Origin: Vicugna pacos
Lineage: Eukaryota; Chordata; Mammalia; Artiodactyla; Camelidae
Assembly: GCF_048564905.1 (NCBI RefSeq)
Contig: NC_133006.1
Location: 26,347,501-26,411,500, forward strand
DNA length: 64,000 nucleotides
Direction of reading: 5' to 3'
Positions 11,727 to 24,118 of the stretch are shown here, piece after piece. The notes below the pieces were generated by a model. It did not search any database. It was not told where the DNA came from and worked only from the letters and a program-made list of their open reading frames with translations. How positions within the stretch are numbered: the stretch's first letter is position 1; every line of letters begins with the position of its first letter. Both the position numbers and the translations under genes were made by a program.

Positions 11727-12099
11727 AAGAGGAGATCCACCTGCTTTTTTGGGTGTTGTAGATTTGTATGTGTGCATGTATGTACGTGGGTGACTGTGCA
11801 GATAGTGTAGACAATGACACTGAAGAATCATACATGTTCACTAATATGATAGATATGGCAAATACAATAAAATTCTACAACAAAATTCTAAAGCAATAGT
11901 TTGGGAAAAAATGAAAGTTAGGGTGTAAAATACTGAGTTTCAGAAATCATAAAATAATAAGGGAAATCATCTTATGGAAAGTGGAATGAAATCATGCATA
12001 CAAGAGAATAACTTAATCAGTTAAAAAGAGAAAAAGACATTCATCATTTTTGCTAATAAATGCAGAGTTGCCCCAGCCAACCTGTAGCCTATGAACAAG

Positions 12100-12540
12100 A
12101 TATTAAATGCTTGTGTTTTTAAGCTGCTGTAAAGTTTAATTTTATTTGTCAGCATGACTAGGTTATGGCGCCCTGTTGTCTGGTCAAACACTAGTCTAGA
12201 TTGCACTGTGAACATATTTTATAGGTGTGATTAACATTTACAATCAGCTGAATTTAAGTAAATCAGATTACTTTGAATAATGTGGATGAATCTCATCCAA
12301 TTACTTGAAGGCTTATTAGAGAAAAAGCTGAGGTTTCCTGAAGAAGAAATTCTGTCTCAAGACTATAACACAGAAATCCTGCCTGAGTGTCCACCTTGCT
12401 GGATGACTCTACACATAAGCCAATTAGATAGAGAGATGACAAATAGGAGAGAGAGAGGGGAGAGGGAAGGTGGGGGGAGATGAGATTTATTATAAATGTT
12501 CTTCTTCTCTGGAGAATCCCGACATAGCCATTGACTTTTT
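12100..12540 (+). repeat. Old mammalian interspersed repeat, family not named
   Basis: The run 'taattttatttgtcagcatg', 'gtctggtcaaacactagtct' and later 'gaatctcatccaattacttg' and 'ttctctggagaatcccgaca' matches a common mammalian-wide repeat that I recognise but cannot name with certainty. A GA-rich patch lies near 12450-12480. Confidence 0.4.
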
Positions 12541-13336
12541 CAGTATCTTGTTACACAGCAGTAGCTACATGAAGCAACTATAGGCTAGAAGTCATGTCCA
12601 AAGGTCTGATTGGATCAAAGTTAAATCTTTTTGGCCAGAATATTAAATGGTTCATACTGTGTACTTCCTGTGACTTCATCAGGAAGCACATAGTGTTAAT
12701 TTGTCCCATTGTTAATGATGCTAAATTTGATCCCTAGCTTAAGTGGAGATATATAGTCTCTTATCCGTAAAGATTTTAGTCTCTACAATTAGCAAGTGAT
12801 CTCTGTGATGCTACTTTGGTACCATGAGAGTATCCTGTTTCCCAGGAACTACCTACCCTTTTATCTGATAGTTCCGGGATCCATCGCAGAACCTTTCAAC
12901 ATTTTCCCGAATGTTTTCCCCTTCCTCATTGCTCTTCCTGGTGTCTTTCCCATTTAATATATTTTCATGTATTCAGGATCCTTCCAGGGGCTTCCTCGTA
13001 AATGAATTATTAGCGAAAACCCCATCTTTGAACTGAGAATAAATTCTGTCCTAATGTCTTTCCTCAGATTATGCTCACACCTATTCGAGTAAACAGTCAA
13101 TCGTCCCGCATCCCACTCTGCCCCATCAAAACTCTGATTTACCTCTCTCAGAATAATATCTACATTATTAAAACGTCTGTTTTTAAAACACACCATTAAC
13201 ATGGGAACAACGAAAATCAAGAAGAGAACATTTTCCCAATATTTATAGCCAGTAAAAGGTGCATTTCTAAAATATAGCTTGTAAAAGGGAAAAAAATAAA
13301 ATGATATTGTTGGGATAGAAATCTTCTACCGTCTCC
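12541..13336. other. Unassigned intergenic sequence
   Basis: No gene or nameable repeat is seen between the old repeat and the tRNA-Asn gene. Confidence 0.4.
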
Positions 13337-13342
13337 GTCTCT

Positions 13343-13403
<61 letters not shown>

Positions 13404-13410
13404 AGGGACG
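13337..13410 (+). tRNA. tRNA-Asn (anticodon GTT)
   Basis: 74 nt, intronless. The acceptor stem pairs GTCTCTG with CAGGGAC and the discriminator is G. The anticodon arm is TTCGG-CTGTTAA-CCGAA and the T arm GGTGG-TTCAAGC-CCACC. A and B box promoters are both present inside the gene; the B box has A where most have G (TTCAAGC). The run after the 3' end is only three T; the first four-T run comes about 28 nt downstream (13439-13442). Confidence 0.95.
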
Positions 13411-14108
13411 GTTTCTTGTGCTCGAAGAGAGGCGTGTGTTTTAATTCTGAGACTGTATCTGATACTGTCAGATTCTCATTGTTTTCATAAACTAAACGAA
13501 AATCAAACTAACACGCCTCCTCCAGTCGTCTTTGGGATAGGTTAATTAAATAAAATTCACCGAACGCCTTTGGCATGCCATCAGGTGTGAGCGCAATCCG
13601 GTTATTCGGGACGTAGCTTCTAATTTTGTTTCCAGACTATCTCCCTCGGTTGGGTTGGTACATCCAGTAGAGCCCACCCTGCGAAGAGCAGCCGCGGCCA
13701 CTCGGCCAAAGGCCTGCAGAGCTTGCTGTCCACACTGAGCTTGCGTCACCTCTACCTGAATCAGCTACTTGGGTCGGACATCGGACCGCCAAGGCGGGTG
13801 GCGGAGGCCCCCTCGGGGATATCTGGTTACGGTGACTTTTGTATTTTACTAGATCATCCGAGTTTCCTCGCTTAGTTAAAGTCTCAGGAGTATTCAGGAT
13901 GTTGTTTACATTTTTCAAAAATGAGAGCCTAACAAAGAACAGTTTTATCCGTTTCTTTTCATTTTGTTCCCCTGGCTTTGTTATTACTCAGCGTCTCAGA
14001 GTTTTGTACAGGCGCGAGGCCAGCGGATGTAATTTACCAAAAAGGAAGATTACCGCTTTTGCTGGGAATCAGAGGCGAGATCCCCTCTTTGAGGTTTGGG
14101 AAATCTAA
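13411..14108. other. Unassigned, moderately GC-rich near 13660-13810
   Basis: Open frames here have no recognisable family features and appear to be by-products of the GC-rich stretch. No exon or repeat is assigned. Confidence 0.4.
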
Positions 14109-14541
14109 TACAGATCCTCCTCTACTGAGGATGGGGTTACACCAGTTAAACCCATCTAAGTTGAAAACATCTGTAATTTGAAAATGCACTTAATACACCT
14201 AACTTACCGAACAACATAGCTCAGCCTAGCCTGCCTTAAACGTGCTGGGGACACTTAAGTTAGCCTACACTTGGGCAAAATCACAAAGTCTATTTCATAA
14301 TACAGTGTTGAGTATATCATGTAATTTATTGAATACTGTCCTGAAAGTGAAAAACAGAATGGCTTATGATTGAGTGGCTGCCCAGCACCAGGAGAGAGTA
14401 TCTCACCACTTATCACTAGCCAAGAAAATCATCAAAATTCAAAATTGGAAGTACAGTTCCTACTGAATGTGAACTGCCTTCTCACTATCTTAAAGTTGAA
14501 AAATTTTAAGTTGAATCGTCATAAGTCGAGGACCAATTGTA
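14109..14541. mobile_element. Tigger-like (Tc1/mariner superfamily) DNA transposon remnant
   Basis: The words 'atctgtaatttgaaaatgca', 'aatacacctaacttaccgaa' and 'gagagtatctcaccac' match a non-autonomous pogo/Tigger-type element. The right end 'aagtcgaggaccaattgta' and the left end beginning TACAGAT fit decayed terminal inverted repeats beside TA target sites. No transposase frame remains. Confidence 0.6.
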
Positions 14542-17309
14542 CTGGACCTCAATCTGCCAAAACATTAACTCTCTTCGGGGAACAGGGCACATCGCTGAGG
14601 ATTACGTGAAGGGATTTTCCCTTCAACTTTGAAAACAGCAAGACAATTTCCAGAGATATGAGAAATCACGGAAAAGTAAACTGAGGAAGAGTGTTCTGTG
14701 ACTTTTGGATATTTTTAGGAATAATTTCACACGCCTAGACATACCCTATCAAAGCCCTCTTACTCCCTTTGGCCAGATGCCCTTGCTCATTTTACTGATC
14801 TACTGTTCTGGCAAATGCAGGATCTCAGCTTCTTGGATGGTGTGAAACTAAGCTGATTCAGAGTATGCATTGCACAATGGTTTCATAACTTAGTCTAATT
14901 ATATAGAGGACGGGTGAGAGTTAAACCACCCAGTTTACAACTCTTGGTATTAGATAAATCCATTCATAACTGCTGTAACTCTTCACTCTCTAGTCTATGA
15001 TATAAGCTTATGTCACATGAGATTCATGCAATAAGCATATATCATATGCACATTTGCGAAAGCAATTGGGAAAGATGATGGTAATAATATTAAGTGGCAA
15101 GTTGTGTCATATCTAATCCTGGTTTTAATGATGGAAATGTGGGGATAATGATTTTGTATGGCTGTGTATTAAATAACTCATACAGAAAACTAAGTGCTGT
15201 TCAAATGGGAACACATTTTGAAGCGTAAAAAAGGTATTTTCCAGCCTTCAAAGGGCTTAGAATTTAGAGGGAATCAAGATTACTGTTCCTGGGAAACTGA
15301 TTTTCTTCTACCCATTTGTATTTTCATTCCTCACTCTGTGACTTACCCAGCTTACCTGCCCCCAAGTGTGAGCTCTTTGTGCAGAACTGTTTAAACTTAA
15401 GCCTGAAATGCTGACCTTGAATATACTGATATTTAACGCCAACCAGCCTGGATATACAACTTCATTCATTCAAGAAATTATTAAGCCCTACATGTGTTTT
15501 ACTTTCTAAGCTGTTAGCAACTTAAAAGGAAGAAATTTCTTCACCTTGTTACTCCCTTCATCTAGCAAAGGTGACAATGGGCACTTAGAGCTGTGAATAA
15601 ATGAATGACAGCTTGTCAGATTCTGAGACTGGATCTTCCTGGTTCATCTGGGAGACACATGACCTAAGGAAACAATCCACATGAAACAAACTCACAAAAC
15701 AAACAAACAAACAAACTCACAAGAAATGAACACAGAAAACAAGAACAGGATAATGTTACAAAGATATGTTTGTGTGCTGGGTATGAGAGGCATAAAGATT
15801 GTGAGAAAAGTCACACCAAGCAGACCATAATTTTTTATTGTATGATTTTTTAATTCTCCCAAATAAACTGCACCTATCAAACTGAAGTCTTAACATGGCT
15901 AGGTTATTTTAGAGCCAAGGTGAATGAATTCATTTCATCCAAATAGATAGATAATTGATGACAATGAAAAAAAGATGAGGAAAAAGACCTAAGAAAGCAA
16001 ACAGCACAAGCAGAACTCATATTATTATCACTCTAACACTACCTGTAACTCTAAAAGCCTGGACATTGACCAGAGTTTTAATCTATTATGAGGTTGTATG
16101 TAGATTTTTCTTAGTTTATTGTGACACCTCTTAGTGGCTTACATGGATTTTGACACCAGCAGAGCTACTTTGCATGTTGTTTGTGAACCTTCCCTTGCCC
16201 AAGCACAGAAAATATGTGTAAACGAACCAGAAGGGCATCATTTGTTCATAACTACCTCCTAGGTTTTGCCTACCTTTACAGTGGTTTGCCCAATACTCCA
16301 TCCATGGAGCTTTGTTGCAATTATAGGAATAAATACTGGGCTCTTTCAACATTCTGTTCACTTTTCAGGAACAATCTGAAATACCTGGTGAAAATTTGAC
16401 CTATCTCTGAAGACTCTGTTTGGAAATCAGCTCCACATTAAGAGCACCACTTACCTTCCCAGACAAAGTCAACCATGTCTTCCCATGGCTCCACTCTATC
16501 CCTTATACACATGCAGTATTTCTATACATTTATGTCTTAAACATCTGTTTAGTGGTCTATAAGACTTACACCAAGGGCCATATATTATTACCCACTATCA
16601 CTCTATGTCCTCATATAGTGACTGAGTAAATGCTGAATTAGATAACTATGAATAACATGGCCTAAGAAATTGATTAGATAGATAGAAAAGGGTCCAGGTT
16701 GAAGGGGGGAAAGGTGAGTCTGAGACCAGGAGATGGAGTGAAGGTGAGTGAATGGGACACAGATGGAAGTTGGAATTTATCCAGTGACCATCTCCAACTC
16801 CCATAAAAGCATACAAAAATATATACATATATTTTTTCTTTTCTATAAATTCTATTTGGAAGGTGGCTCCCAAGCCACTCCTACCCCATTAACCCCCATC
16901 CCTGTTAGTTTTTTCCTAAATAAAAAGGATGTTGTTGCTGCCCGGTACCTGCGGCTGGTAAATAGCTGTCTGGACTAGCCATTATTACTGTAGCTCAAAG
17001 TAAACACTCTTCTTGGGGCCAGAAAGTAGAATTTTTAGAGGGCCCCAATGGTCAGGAGGCAGGCAGCCAAGAATCAAACAAGACAAAACAGGCATCTCAG
17101 TAGTCATAATCAGCTAGTATGAATTAAGTGCCTCAACCAGGCATGTACAGGAGTTGGAGGGGAGAGGAGAGGCCTACAAAACTTCTATGTCTGAGCATTT
17201 ACCAGAGACTCCTGGTTTGAGAAACACAATAAAATGTCTGCCCAGGTATTCTTTTTCAGGGCTGGGCCAGGAGGGGGAAAGGGCCTCCTTGCCCCTCAAG
17301 AGTTCCTAA
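14542..17309. other. Unassigned 3' flank of ABT1
   Basis: No gene is recognised. A short (CAAA)n run lies at about 15697-15712. The ABT1 3' UTR must begin at 17309 and extend leftward, but I see no well-placed minus-strand AATAAA within the first few hundred bases, so its end is not defined. Confidence 0.4.
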
Positions 17310-18931
17310 CTAGTCCTCTATACTCTCTGAGGGTGGAGGGGCTCCAAAGATCCTGGCAAGAAGCCCTCGGTTGGAACGGGCCTGGTCCTGGGCATTAGCC
17401 AGGCGAGCCCGTTCACGTCCTCCTGGCCGAGCTGCCTTCCGGGCCCTCAGCTCCTGCTCAGTAGGACGCTGGGCAAACGTCCAGGAGCCATTCGGGCGGG
17501 TAGAGTCCCCATCGTTGGCAAGGAAACGTTGACCACGCTCCACACTTCGAAGATAAAAGTCAGTCTCACGCTTGGCCTGGGCAACCTCAGCCCTCAGGCG
17601 CTGCCTGCGCACCTGGCGCTCAAAGGCAAGATGCTCACTGAGGTGGCACCAGGTAAAACGGTGCAAGTACTGTGGACAGGAAAACAAGAAAAGATCTGGG
17701 TAGGGAAGGCCAGGGATGGAGAAGAGATGGGTGGGGCGAGACCAACAAGAGGTTATAAGGTTCCTGGGCTGGGTGTGGAAAAGTGGGAGGATGAGACAAG
17801 CCAATCCCCTCACCTTGAGGTTCCACAGGTCATAACGGAAGGGGCTGCGCCTGCGGGAGCCCATGGGTGTGTTGTGTAGACTGGCCGCCACACGCTTGGC
17901 TACTCGCTTGTCGCGGAACTCCACCCAGCCCTCGGTGTAGTCCTTGCTGTACTTGGATCGCTTTTTGCCTCCCGCAGCGGAGGCCGCCGCTGCCTTCTTT
18001 TTGCGCCTCACGAACCCGTCTGCGAGCCAAAGAGAGAGCGGTGTGGTGAAGTAAGCCGACGTAGCACCCACTCAGCTGCACCTCCTAATCGCCAATTCTG
18101 CAAACCTGCCCGCCAGCCAGGACCCTACTTCAAGGTCTTTGCCCGGAAGTTGGTAACTGCAAAGTCCACCCTTTCACCCCTGTCTAACTCAATCCTTAAC
18201 TCAAATGTCAACTCCTTTAACAGGTCTGCCCTAAACACTCTATTTAAAACCCTCACAGGCCCCCAGTCCCAATTCCAGTTAAGTGTCTCTGTGGGAACTG
18301 GGGGCAGTTGATTGTATACCTTTTCTTGATCCGGGCCTCAATAACTAAAGGATAGGTTCAGTTTTGGGAAAAGGCAGAGATCTTAATTCAGGCTGTACCC
18401 ACTTAACAAACTGGTAAATTAGACTCAGGGAGAGGGGTGGCCAAAGACGAGATTAAAATCCAAAAGTTAGCTATCCGAGAATTAAGGCTCAGCTAGGCAA
18501 ACTGCGCTACTCAAACCCCATTCCTGCCCCCTAGGAGACATGTGCTACGGATTTACCAAAGCGGGACGCCGGCCCCCGGGCCGCGACAGCGCCCCGCACC
18601 CACGCAGGCGAGGTTAACAGGACCCGCGTGCACGCACACCGCCAGCAAGCATCACCCTCCTTCCCTCACCACCACGGCCGAAGCACTCACCCTCTGGCTG
18701 GAAAAAAACGCGCCCGACCTCGCCGTAGGCGCTGAGTAGGTTCCTTACGTGCAAAGGCCTAAAGCGGGGTGGGATGTGGCCCAGGTACACAATACCCGGC
18801 ACTACCCGTTTCTTGCCGCCGCCAGCCGCCTCTTTGGTCTCCTCCTGTTCCTCCTCTGCGTCTGGTTTCTGGTCTCTACCTTCTACAGGATCCAGATCGG
18901 GGACTCCCTTATCCGAGTCCTCTGCCGCCAT
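17310..18931 (-). CDS. ABT1: ABT1, activator of basal transcription 1 (three coding exons)
   Basis: Coding exons on the minus strand are 18931-18691 (241 nt), 18019-17814 (206 nt) and 17669-17310 (360 nt), joined at GT-AG sites in consistent phase, giving 268 aa. ABT1 is the homologue of yeast Esf2, a nucleolar RNA-binding protein needed for early 18S rRNA processing, and was also described as a TBP-binding activator of basal transcription. The N-terminus is acidic (EEEQEE near 26-31). An RRM-like fold starts at IVYLGHIP (47-54) and includes [11 protein letters not shown] from exon 2. The C-terminal third is rich in Arg, Lys and Ala ([17 protein letters not shown]) and helical. The last residues are PPPSESIED and then a stop. 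The human protein, as I recall it, continues about 7 residues beyond the matching point in another frame, so a small indel seems to have changed the tail. The promoter is a CpG island. Identification is firm. Confidence 0.95.
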
Positions 18932-19120
18932 GCTTGCCGTTAAGTGGAGCAGGACAGCCGTAAAGCGCCGTGCCTCTGACGCGCACCGTTTGCGACGGCT
19001 TACGTATTGGGGGCGGGGCCTGCCGGGGTGATGACAAATGAAAGGACTGGATTGGACGGTGCGGGCAAGTCCAGGCCTAGTGCAGAGGGCGGAAGTGGAT
19101 CCCGGGTCAGCCGGGAGATT
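18540..19120 (-). promoter_or_regulatory. CpG island and GC-box promoter of ABT1
   Basis: CpG-dense sequence spans ABT1 exon 1 and its upstream flank. A GC box (GGGGGCGGGGCC) lies at 19009-19020, about 80 bp upstream of the start codon. No TATA box is evident, as usual for a housekeeping promoter. Confidence 0.7.
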
Positions 19121-19488
19121 CAAAGAGTGAGAGCAGGATCAGAGGTCCAGGATAGCCAAAGTGACTTTACTTCTGAGCTGAAGAGGCAGAACCATGGTAG
19201 CAGGGAGACCTTCCCATTCTCCACACTCCCCGTGACCTCTTCTCAACTCCGTGAGAAGTCAGTCTCCTGGAGACTCCGTCTTCCTTTGGCGACCTACTTG
19301 ACCTTCGGTGAAGCAACTTTTATAGTCCACTGTATCTGAGGATCATTTATTTATTCATTCCTGCATGATCATCTGTGAGCACAAATGACTGCTAGCTGTT
19401 CAAGTTTTCTTTCGTGTTCTGAGTTTCCAGGACAGCAATGTCAATGACAACCTTTCAAAAGGGTGTAAGGAGCTTTCAAAAGGTCAAG

Positions 19489-19576
19489 TCCTTCGAGCCG
19501 GATTCGAACCAGCGACCTAAGGATAACCACGTTCAACACCTACAGTCCTCCGCTCTACCAACTGAGCTACCGAAGG
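19489..19576 (-). tRNA. tRNA-Tyr (anticodon GTA), copy 1, with intron
   Basis: 88 nt including a 15-nt intron (GTGTTGAACGTGGTT) after the base 3' of the GTA anticodon, the standard place. Removing it leaves a 73-nt cloverleaf with acceptor CCTTCGG/CGAAGG and a canonical B box. A four-T terminator follows on the minus strand a few bases past the gene. Confidence 0.95.
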
Positions 19577-20540
19577 AACTAAAGGCCCCTATTTTAGAAT
19601 GCTTTAAATAATGTTTATCCTAATGGTTTTTGTTATGACCAGAATTTTATTTAAAAACTAGAGGCAAACGTGAAGTTTTCCAGGGTCTTGGAAATATTCT
19701 AAAACTGATATGAGTAGTGACTACAGAAGTATATTTAAAAATTAATGCCCTTCCTTGAACACTAAAGATTTGTGCTTTGGTTTGTTGTCCTGCTTCCTTG
19801 GGTGTAATACAGGTAGGACCATCACCCTTATTACTCCTCTGTCCCAGCTGCTTAACGCCTCTTTTCTCAATAAAAGTGAGCGATAAATGATAAGGTTTCC
19901 CTAAATATAGACAACTGAGTTGAAGAGGGACTTACTGTCTTGAAGCAGAGTTACTGTCTTCTTAGTGGTGGTGGGGGTGGTTCAGAAATGTGTGGCTCAT
20001 ATTGCGCAATTATTGTGGGTCAAGTAAATGAAACATACCTCTCCTAAATTTTTTTTAAAGTAATATGGACATTCCATTTATAGGGATGCTGTCATGCATT
20101 GCTAATGAGTGCCTATAGTGACATTCAGCTTCCTGGCACCCAAGACAGGAACGAACACTGATGAAAAAAACAGGAAGCCATCCTCACAGATTTTTCTTAA
20201 CGATACATTTGTGGAAAAGATTTTTGGTGAACTTATCTAAAAAGATCATTGCTTATTAAAATCAAAGTTCTCTGTAACTTTAATCTTGAAAAAATAACAC
20301 ATTTTTCTTCCAAACGTCCTGTCCAGTGATTTCCATGGGAAATGCATGCAATACAGAATATTTAAGTTCCTTTCCATGAGAAACTAATATATGGCCTAGT
20401 ACATTTCTTTCCAAAAATATAACTTAATCTTGGGTAAATGTGAGAAGCCAGAGTGGAGAAATCCTAGAGAAGCAGGTGGTTTCTGTGTGAGACGGTCTGT
20501 TCCACATATTAAATGCTGTAAGGACAAGTGCTCATTTGAG
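19577..20540. repeat. Paralogous block A (5' flank of tRNA-Tyr copy 1)
   Basis: This flank matches 24119-25230, the 5' flank of tRNA-Tyr copy 2, at several collinear points. The best are 'cgataaatgata' followed by 'gacaactgagttgaagagg' (about 19880-19927 against 24491-24538), and the 'tttccatgagaaacta' word (20371-20386 against 25107-25122). The divergence indicates an old local duplication. No gene lies in the block. Confidence 0.6.
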
Positions 20541-20639
20541 ATCCCAGGGCCTCTCATAGTCGGATGGCATTACAGAGCTGATTTTATTCTGAAAAACTCC
20601 AATAGCTGATCTTGACAACTAGTTCCTTTACCTATAAAC

Positions 20640-20990
20640 TAATCTCAGCTCAAGATTCCCACTGCAGGGCCTTTAAAGTTGCGATTCCATCAGCCTGGAA
20701 AGCTGTTACCCCTGACAGCCACCTGGGGATACACAGGCAAATAATCCACACCTCTTCACACTAGACTTACAGATCACCTTGTCCTGTCTTCTCTTCTTTC
20801 AGTGTCTGGTGTCAGAGCTACCCTTCTCTATCCTGCTCCAGACCCAAGCTCAGAACAGATCTCCGGGTAAGTCTTAATCTCCCGGATCATGCCCAGAAGT
20901 GCATCATCTTCACTTTATTACAATCTACTCTCACTCTGTTCCTTCTCTACTGTCTTAGCACTTTCTCAACTTGCTAATGGTTGTCCTAGA
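20640..20990 (+). repeat. Probable LINE-2 fragment
   Basis: The order of words ('cattccatcagcctggaaag' type text and 'agatcaccttgtcctgtc') resembles the 3' half of LINE-2. It is weakly supported. Confidence 0.35.
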
Positions 20991-21009
20991 CAGTTCTAAA
21001 GCTTACAGG

Positions 21010-21370
21010 CAGCCTTAATATTCCAATGGAATACTACTCAGCAATAAAAAGAAGCAAGCTCTCTGTAAACATAACAACAGAGAGAAATCACCTATGCATT
21101 ATGCTGAATAAGAGAAGCCAAATACAAAAGGCTACATACTGTATTATTCTACTCATATGACATTCTTACAAGGACAAAACTACAGGGACAGAAAACATCA
21201 GTTGTTACCAGGGTAGAATGTAGGAGGAGGAATAAACTTTTAAAGGAGCATAGGGAAATGTGTGCGTGGGGGACAACTATTTTATATCTTTATTGTGGTG
21301 TTAGTTACATGACTGTATACATTTGTCAAAATTTACTGATGTACTATAAAGCATCACTATATAAATTTAT
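21010..21370 (+). repeat. LINE-1 3' end
   Basis: The stretch starting 'aatggaatactactcagcaa' and running through 'acatcagttgttaccaggg' to 'tactgatgtactataaagc' is the terminal LINE-1 region on the plus strand. It is diverged. Confidence 0.7.
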
Positions 21371-21439
21371 CTTATTTTTTAAAAATGGGAAAGAGACTTT
21401 AAAAAAATTAAAGGAGGTGAAACATTGAAGTGTAGGTTA

Positions 21440-21840
21440 GAACTTATTTTAAAATTAATCAATGTAATCATCTTATTATCAGACTAAAAAAGAAAAATGA
21501 TATGATTATCTCAACAGATACAGAAAAAAGCATATGACAAAGTTGGGATACATTCATGATGAAATTTCTACAAACTAGTAATATAAGAGAATTTCCTCAA
21601 ACTGTAAAAGACGTTTAAAAACCTACTGTTAACATTATATTTAATGGTGAAAGACTGAATGCTTTGGCCCTAAGATCAGGTCTAGCACAGGATATCTATG
21701 CTCATGACTTCTACTCAACATTGTCCCGGAGGTTCTAGCCAGCGCAAAAAGGCAAGAAAGAGAAATAAAGTCCTACAGATTTAGAAGGAAAAAGTAAAAC
21801 TGTCTCTATTTGCATATGACACGGTAAATTATGAAGAAAA
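21440..21840 (+). repeat. LINE-1 ORF2 reverse-transcriptase fragment
   Basis: The words 'gattatctcaacagatacag', 'atatttaatggtgaaagact' and 'ctatttgcatatgacac' come from the ORF2 reverse transcriptase. This lies 3' of another LINE-1 tail, so it is a separate insertion or rearranged piece. Confidence 0.7.
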
Positions 21841-22055
21841 TCCTGAAGAATCAACATTTAATAAGTGAGTCTACCGAAGCTGTCTCACTTGGAACCTGGA
21901 GGGTCCACACAGGCAGATTTGCATTGGATCTGGCTCCCTCTTTCTGGCTGCTTCTCCCCAGCTCACCTGTAGGAGAAGTGGAGGACGCCACCCAGCTGGA
22001 TCACAGTAGGTGGCCTCTAGAAATCCCAATTTTCTCATGCTTTGATGGACATATT

Positions 22056-22641
22056 CAATAAACAATGTATACAGTAGGAATAGAAAAGAGTTTTATTTTA
22101 GCCAAACTGAGAGCTATAGCCCAGGAGACAGATTCAAGAAGCACTTGAATTGTGTTCCTACAGACTACAAAGTGCGGAAGGCAAAACCGGCAAAATTACA
22201 TAATTTTTTTTTTAAGAATTATAATTGGAGCTGGCAAGAATAAGGGTGCTTGTTAAGCTAGGGTTGGTTGGAGTCTGAAATGGTTGCATAGTTACCAGTG
22301 GAGACTTTGAGACCATAAGGTTGCATCTGGCAGTTGCTAGCAGACATTGTTTCAAAGAACAGTTAAATGTGTCCCTAAGTTTGATACAGTTCCGAAAACT
22401 CAAGTTCTCCGTAATGCAGGAATGGATCTGAAACCACAGTCACGAAATGGCCACCCAGCTCCATTTTGAATGCCTGAACCACAGTTACTCCATTTTGATT
22501 TTTAGTTGCATTCTTTTCTTCCATGGTTAAAGCAGATGTACACTGTATATTAGGCCCCAAAACAGTCTATTTGATTAGAATGAAGTTCATGTTAAATCAC
22601 TTTAAGCCGGAATGACCATCCCATACCTCAATATGTGAACA
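22056..22641 (-). mobile_element. LTR-like interspersed repeat, copy 1
   Basis: On the minus strand it begins TGTTCACATATTGAGG and carries an AATAAA word shortly before its other end, as in an LTR. The same family recurs at 37347-37834 and about 53770-54000. It is an old fossil, with no coding interior seen and the family name unknown to me. Confidence 0.5.
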
Positions 22642-22739
22642 TTCCTTTCATCACCCGCAACCTCAAAGGGCGCAATCACAACTCCTCTCCAGGTCCTGTC
22701 CTTACAGGTTTCCTCTCAGATCACAAAACCTCAGGAACA

Positions 22740-22930
22740 GACCAGGTCCCTGCGATTCCGGCCTCGAGGGCGGCCCTGGGCGCTATCCCTACACCGCATC
22801 CCCGGCACTTTTCCCAGCTTAGGCCGCTCCCACTCGGGCGTGTCTGGTCGTCGGAGGATGTGCCAGCAGGGGGCGCCATCCGCACCCTCAAGGCGCCCTA
22901 AGGCTGACTGACAGCGCCGCACTGGGGCTC
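22740..22930. promoter_or_regulatory. Short CpG-rich patch containing a CTCF-type site
   Basis: CpG-rich, non-coding in appearance, and lying between tRNA-Tyr copies 1 and 2. No transcript start can be defined. Confidence 0.5.
22863..22877 (+). promoter_or_regulatory. Strong CTCF-type motif
   Basis: CCAGCAGGGGGCGCC matches the CTCF core consensus at every informative position. Motif matching alone does not prove occupancy. Confidence 0.65.
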
Positions 22931-24030
22931 TTTTTACCACTTATTACTCATGGTTATGTTATTTATTAATATACACCGCCCTTCTGGGCCTCGGATACAT
23001 TTTTCTTTATTCCAACTAGAACCTGCTTTGAGCTGTCGAGACGCACTGAAGCAGGTGGCAGATATGACCCCACAGGTAATACAGGCTTGACAGTTTTTCT
23101 CTGGACGGTCCCACTTACGTTCCTAAGATATGAGCAGCCCCGGCGGCCTCCTCACCTCCCGGATGCCGCGCTTTCCTCACTTTTTCACTCGCGAATTATT
23201 TGTTAATTTTAAGGGAGGCAACATTTTGTAAATTGCCCTCCACTTCTGGTGTGTGTGTGAGGGCGGATTAGGGGAGAAGCTGATTCTTTTTCATCTTTAA
23301 CACCGACCTCTTCTAAATACAATAGTGGGCGAAATGAGAACACATTTCTTGGATTTACGTGGAAAGATGAGAGGCTGGGGGAGGGTGTATATTTGGCGTA
23401 GTTGGTGCAAAAATGGTTGTATCTGGGTAAGGGTATGATGAAGTTCGTTATACTATTATCTATTTTTACATTGGGGTATGCTTGAAATTGTCTCTAATAA
23501 AAGAAAACCTTCTTCAAAAATCACCAGCCTAACAGAGGACCCCAAAGGCCATCGAGTAACCTAATCTTCAATAAAAAATTAAAGTGAAAACGTTGCTGGC
23601 ATGGCGCCCCTCCCATTCCCCACCCTTCTCACATTGCTTCTCAACCAAACTCCATCCTGGAGGCTGCCTCCGGATCTTTGGTCAGGTGTGGACACTGCAG
23701 GAGTCCAACCTCTAACTCAGGTCAGGGAGAGAGAGGGAAATAGGAATAATAACGGCATCTGATGATCAGGAGCGGGAACAAGGATGGTATTAAGAAGGGG
23801 AGAACCGAAGGTGTTGAGAAGTGTGAATTTCACAAGTGGAAAACTGAAAACTTAGATTTTCACCACACAGCTGAAAGCGAACACCCTACACTAGTGTGTT
23901 TAGGACTTTTTAATTTTTCAATCGTGATCCTATTTGAACAGAAATAACCATTCTTAAAGGGCTTTGGTTTTTGGTCAGGTCTAACATGAGTGGTTGGTTT
24001 ATCGTTTTGGTCTTACGTTCAAAATTTTTG
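22931..24030. other. Unassigned intergenic sequence
   Basis: No gene or nameable repeat is seen. The text at 23395-23520 vaguely resembles a LINE-1 3' tail but is not called. Confidence 0.35.
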
Positions 24031-24118
24031 TCCTTCGAGCCGGATTCGAACCAGCGACCTAAGGATACCTCGTTGTACAGCCTACAGTCCTCCGCTCTAC
24101 CAACTGAGCTATCGAAGG
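24031..24118 (-). tRNA. tRNA-Tyr (anticodon GTA), copy 2, with intron
   Basis: 88 nt with a 15-nt intron (GCTGTACAACGAGGT) at the standard site 3' of the anticodon. The exonic sequence is almost identical to copy 1 (acceptor CCTTCGA). A T-run follows the 3' end on the minus strand. Confidence 0.95.

Noticed and set aside
17310-18071. Single-exon reading of ABT1 through its introns (253 codons)
   Set aside because: Clear GT-AG sites and the known three-exon protein show that the middle part is intron read-through.
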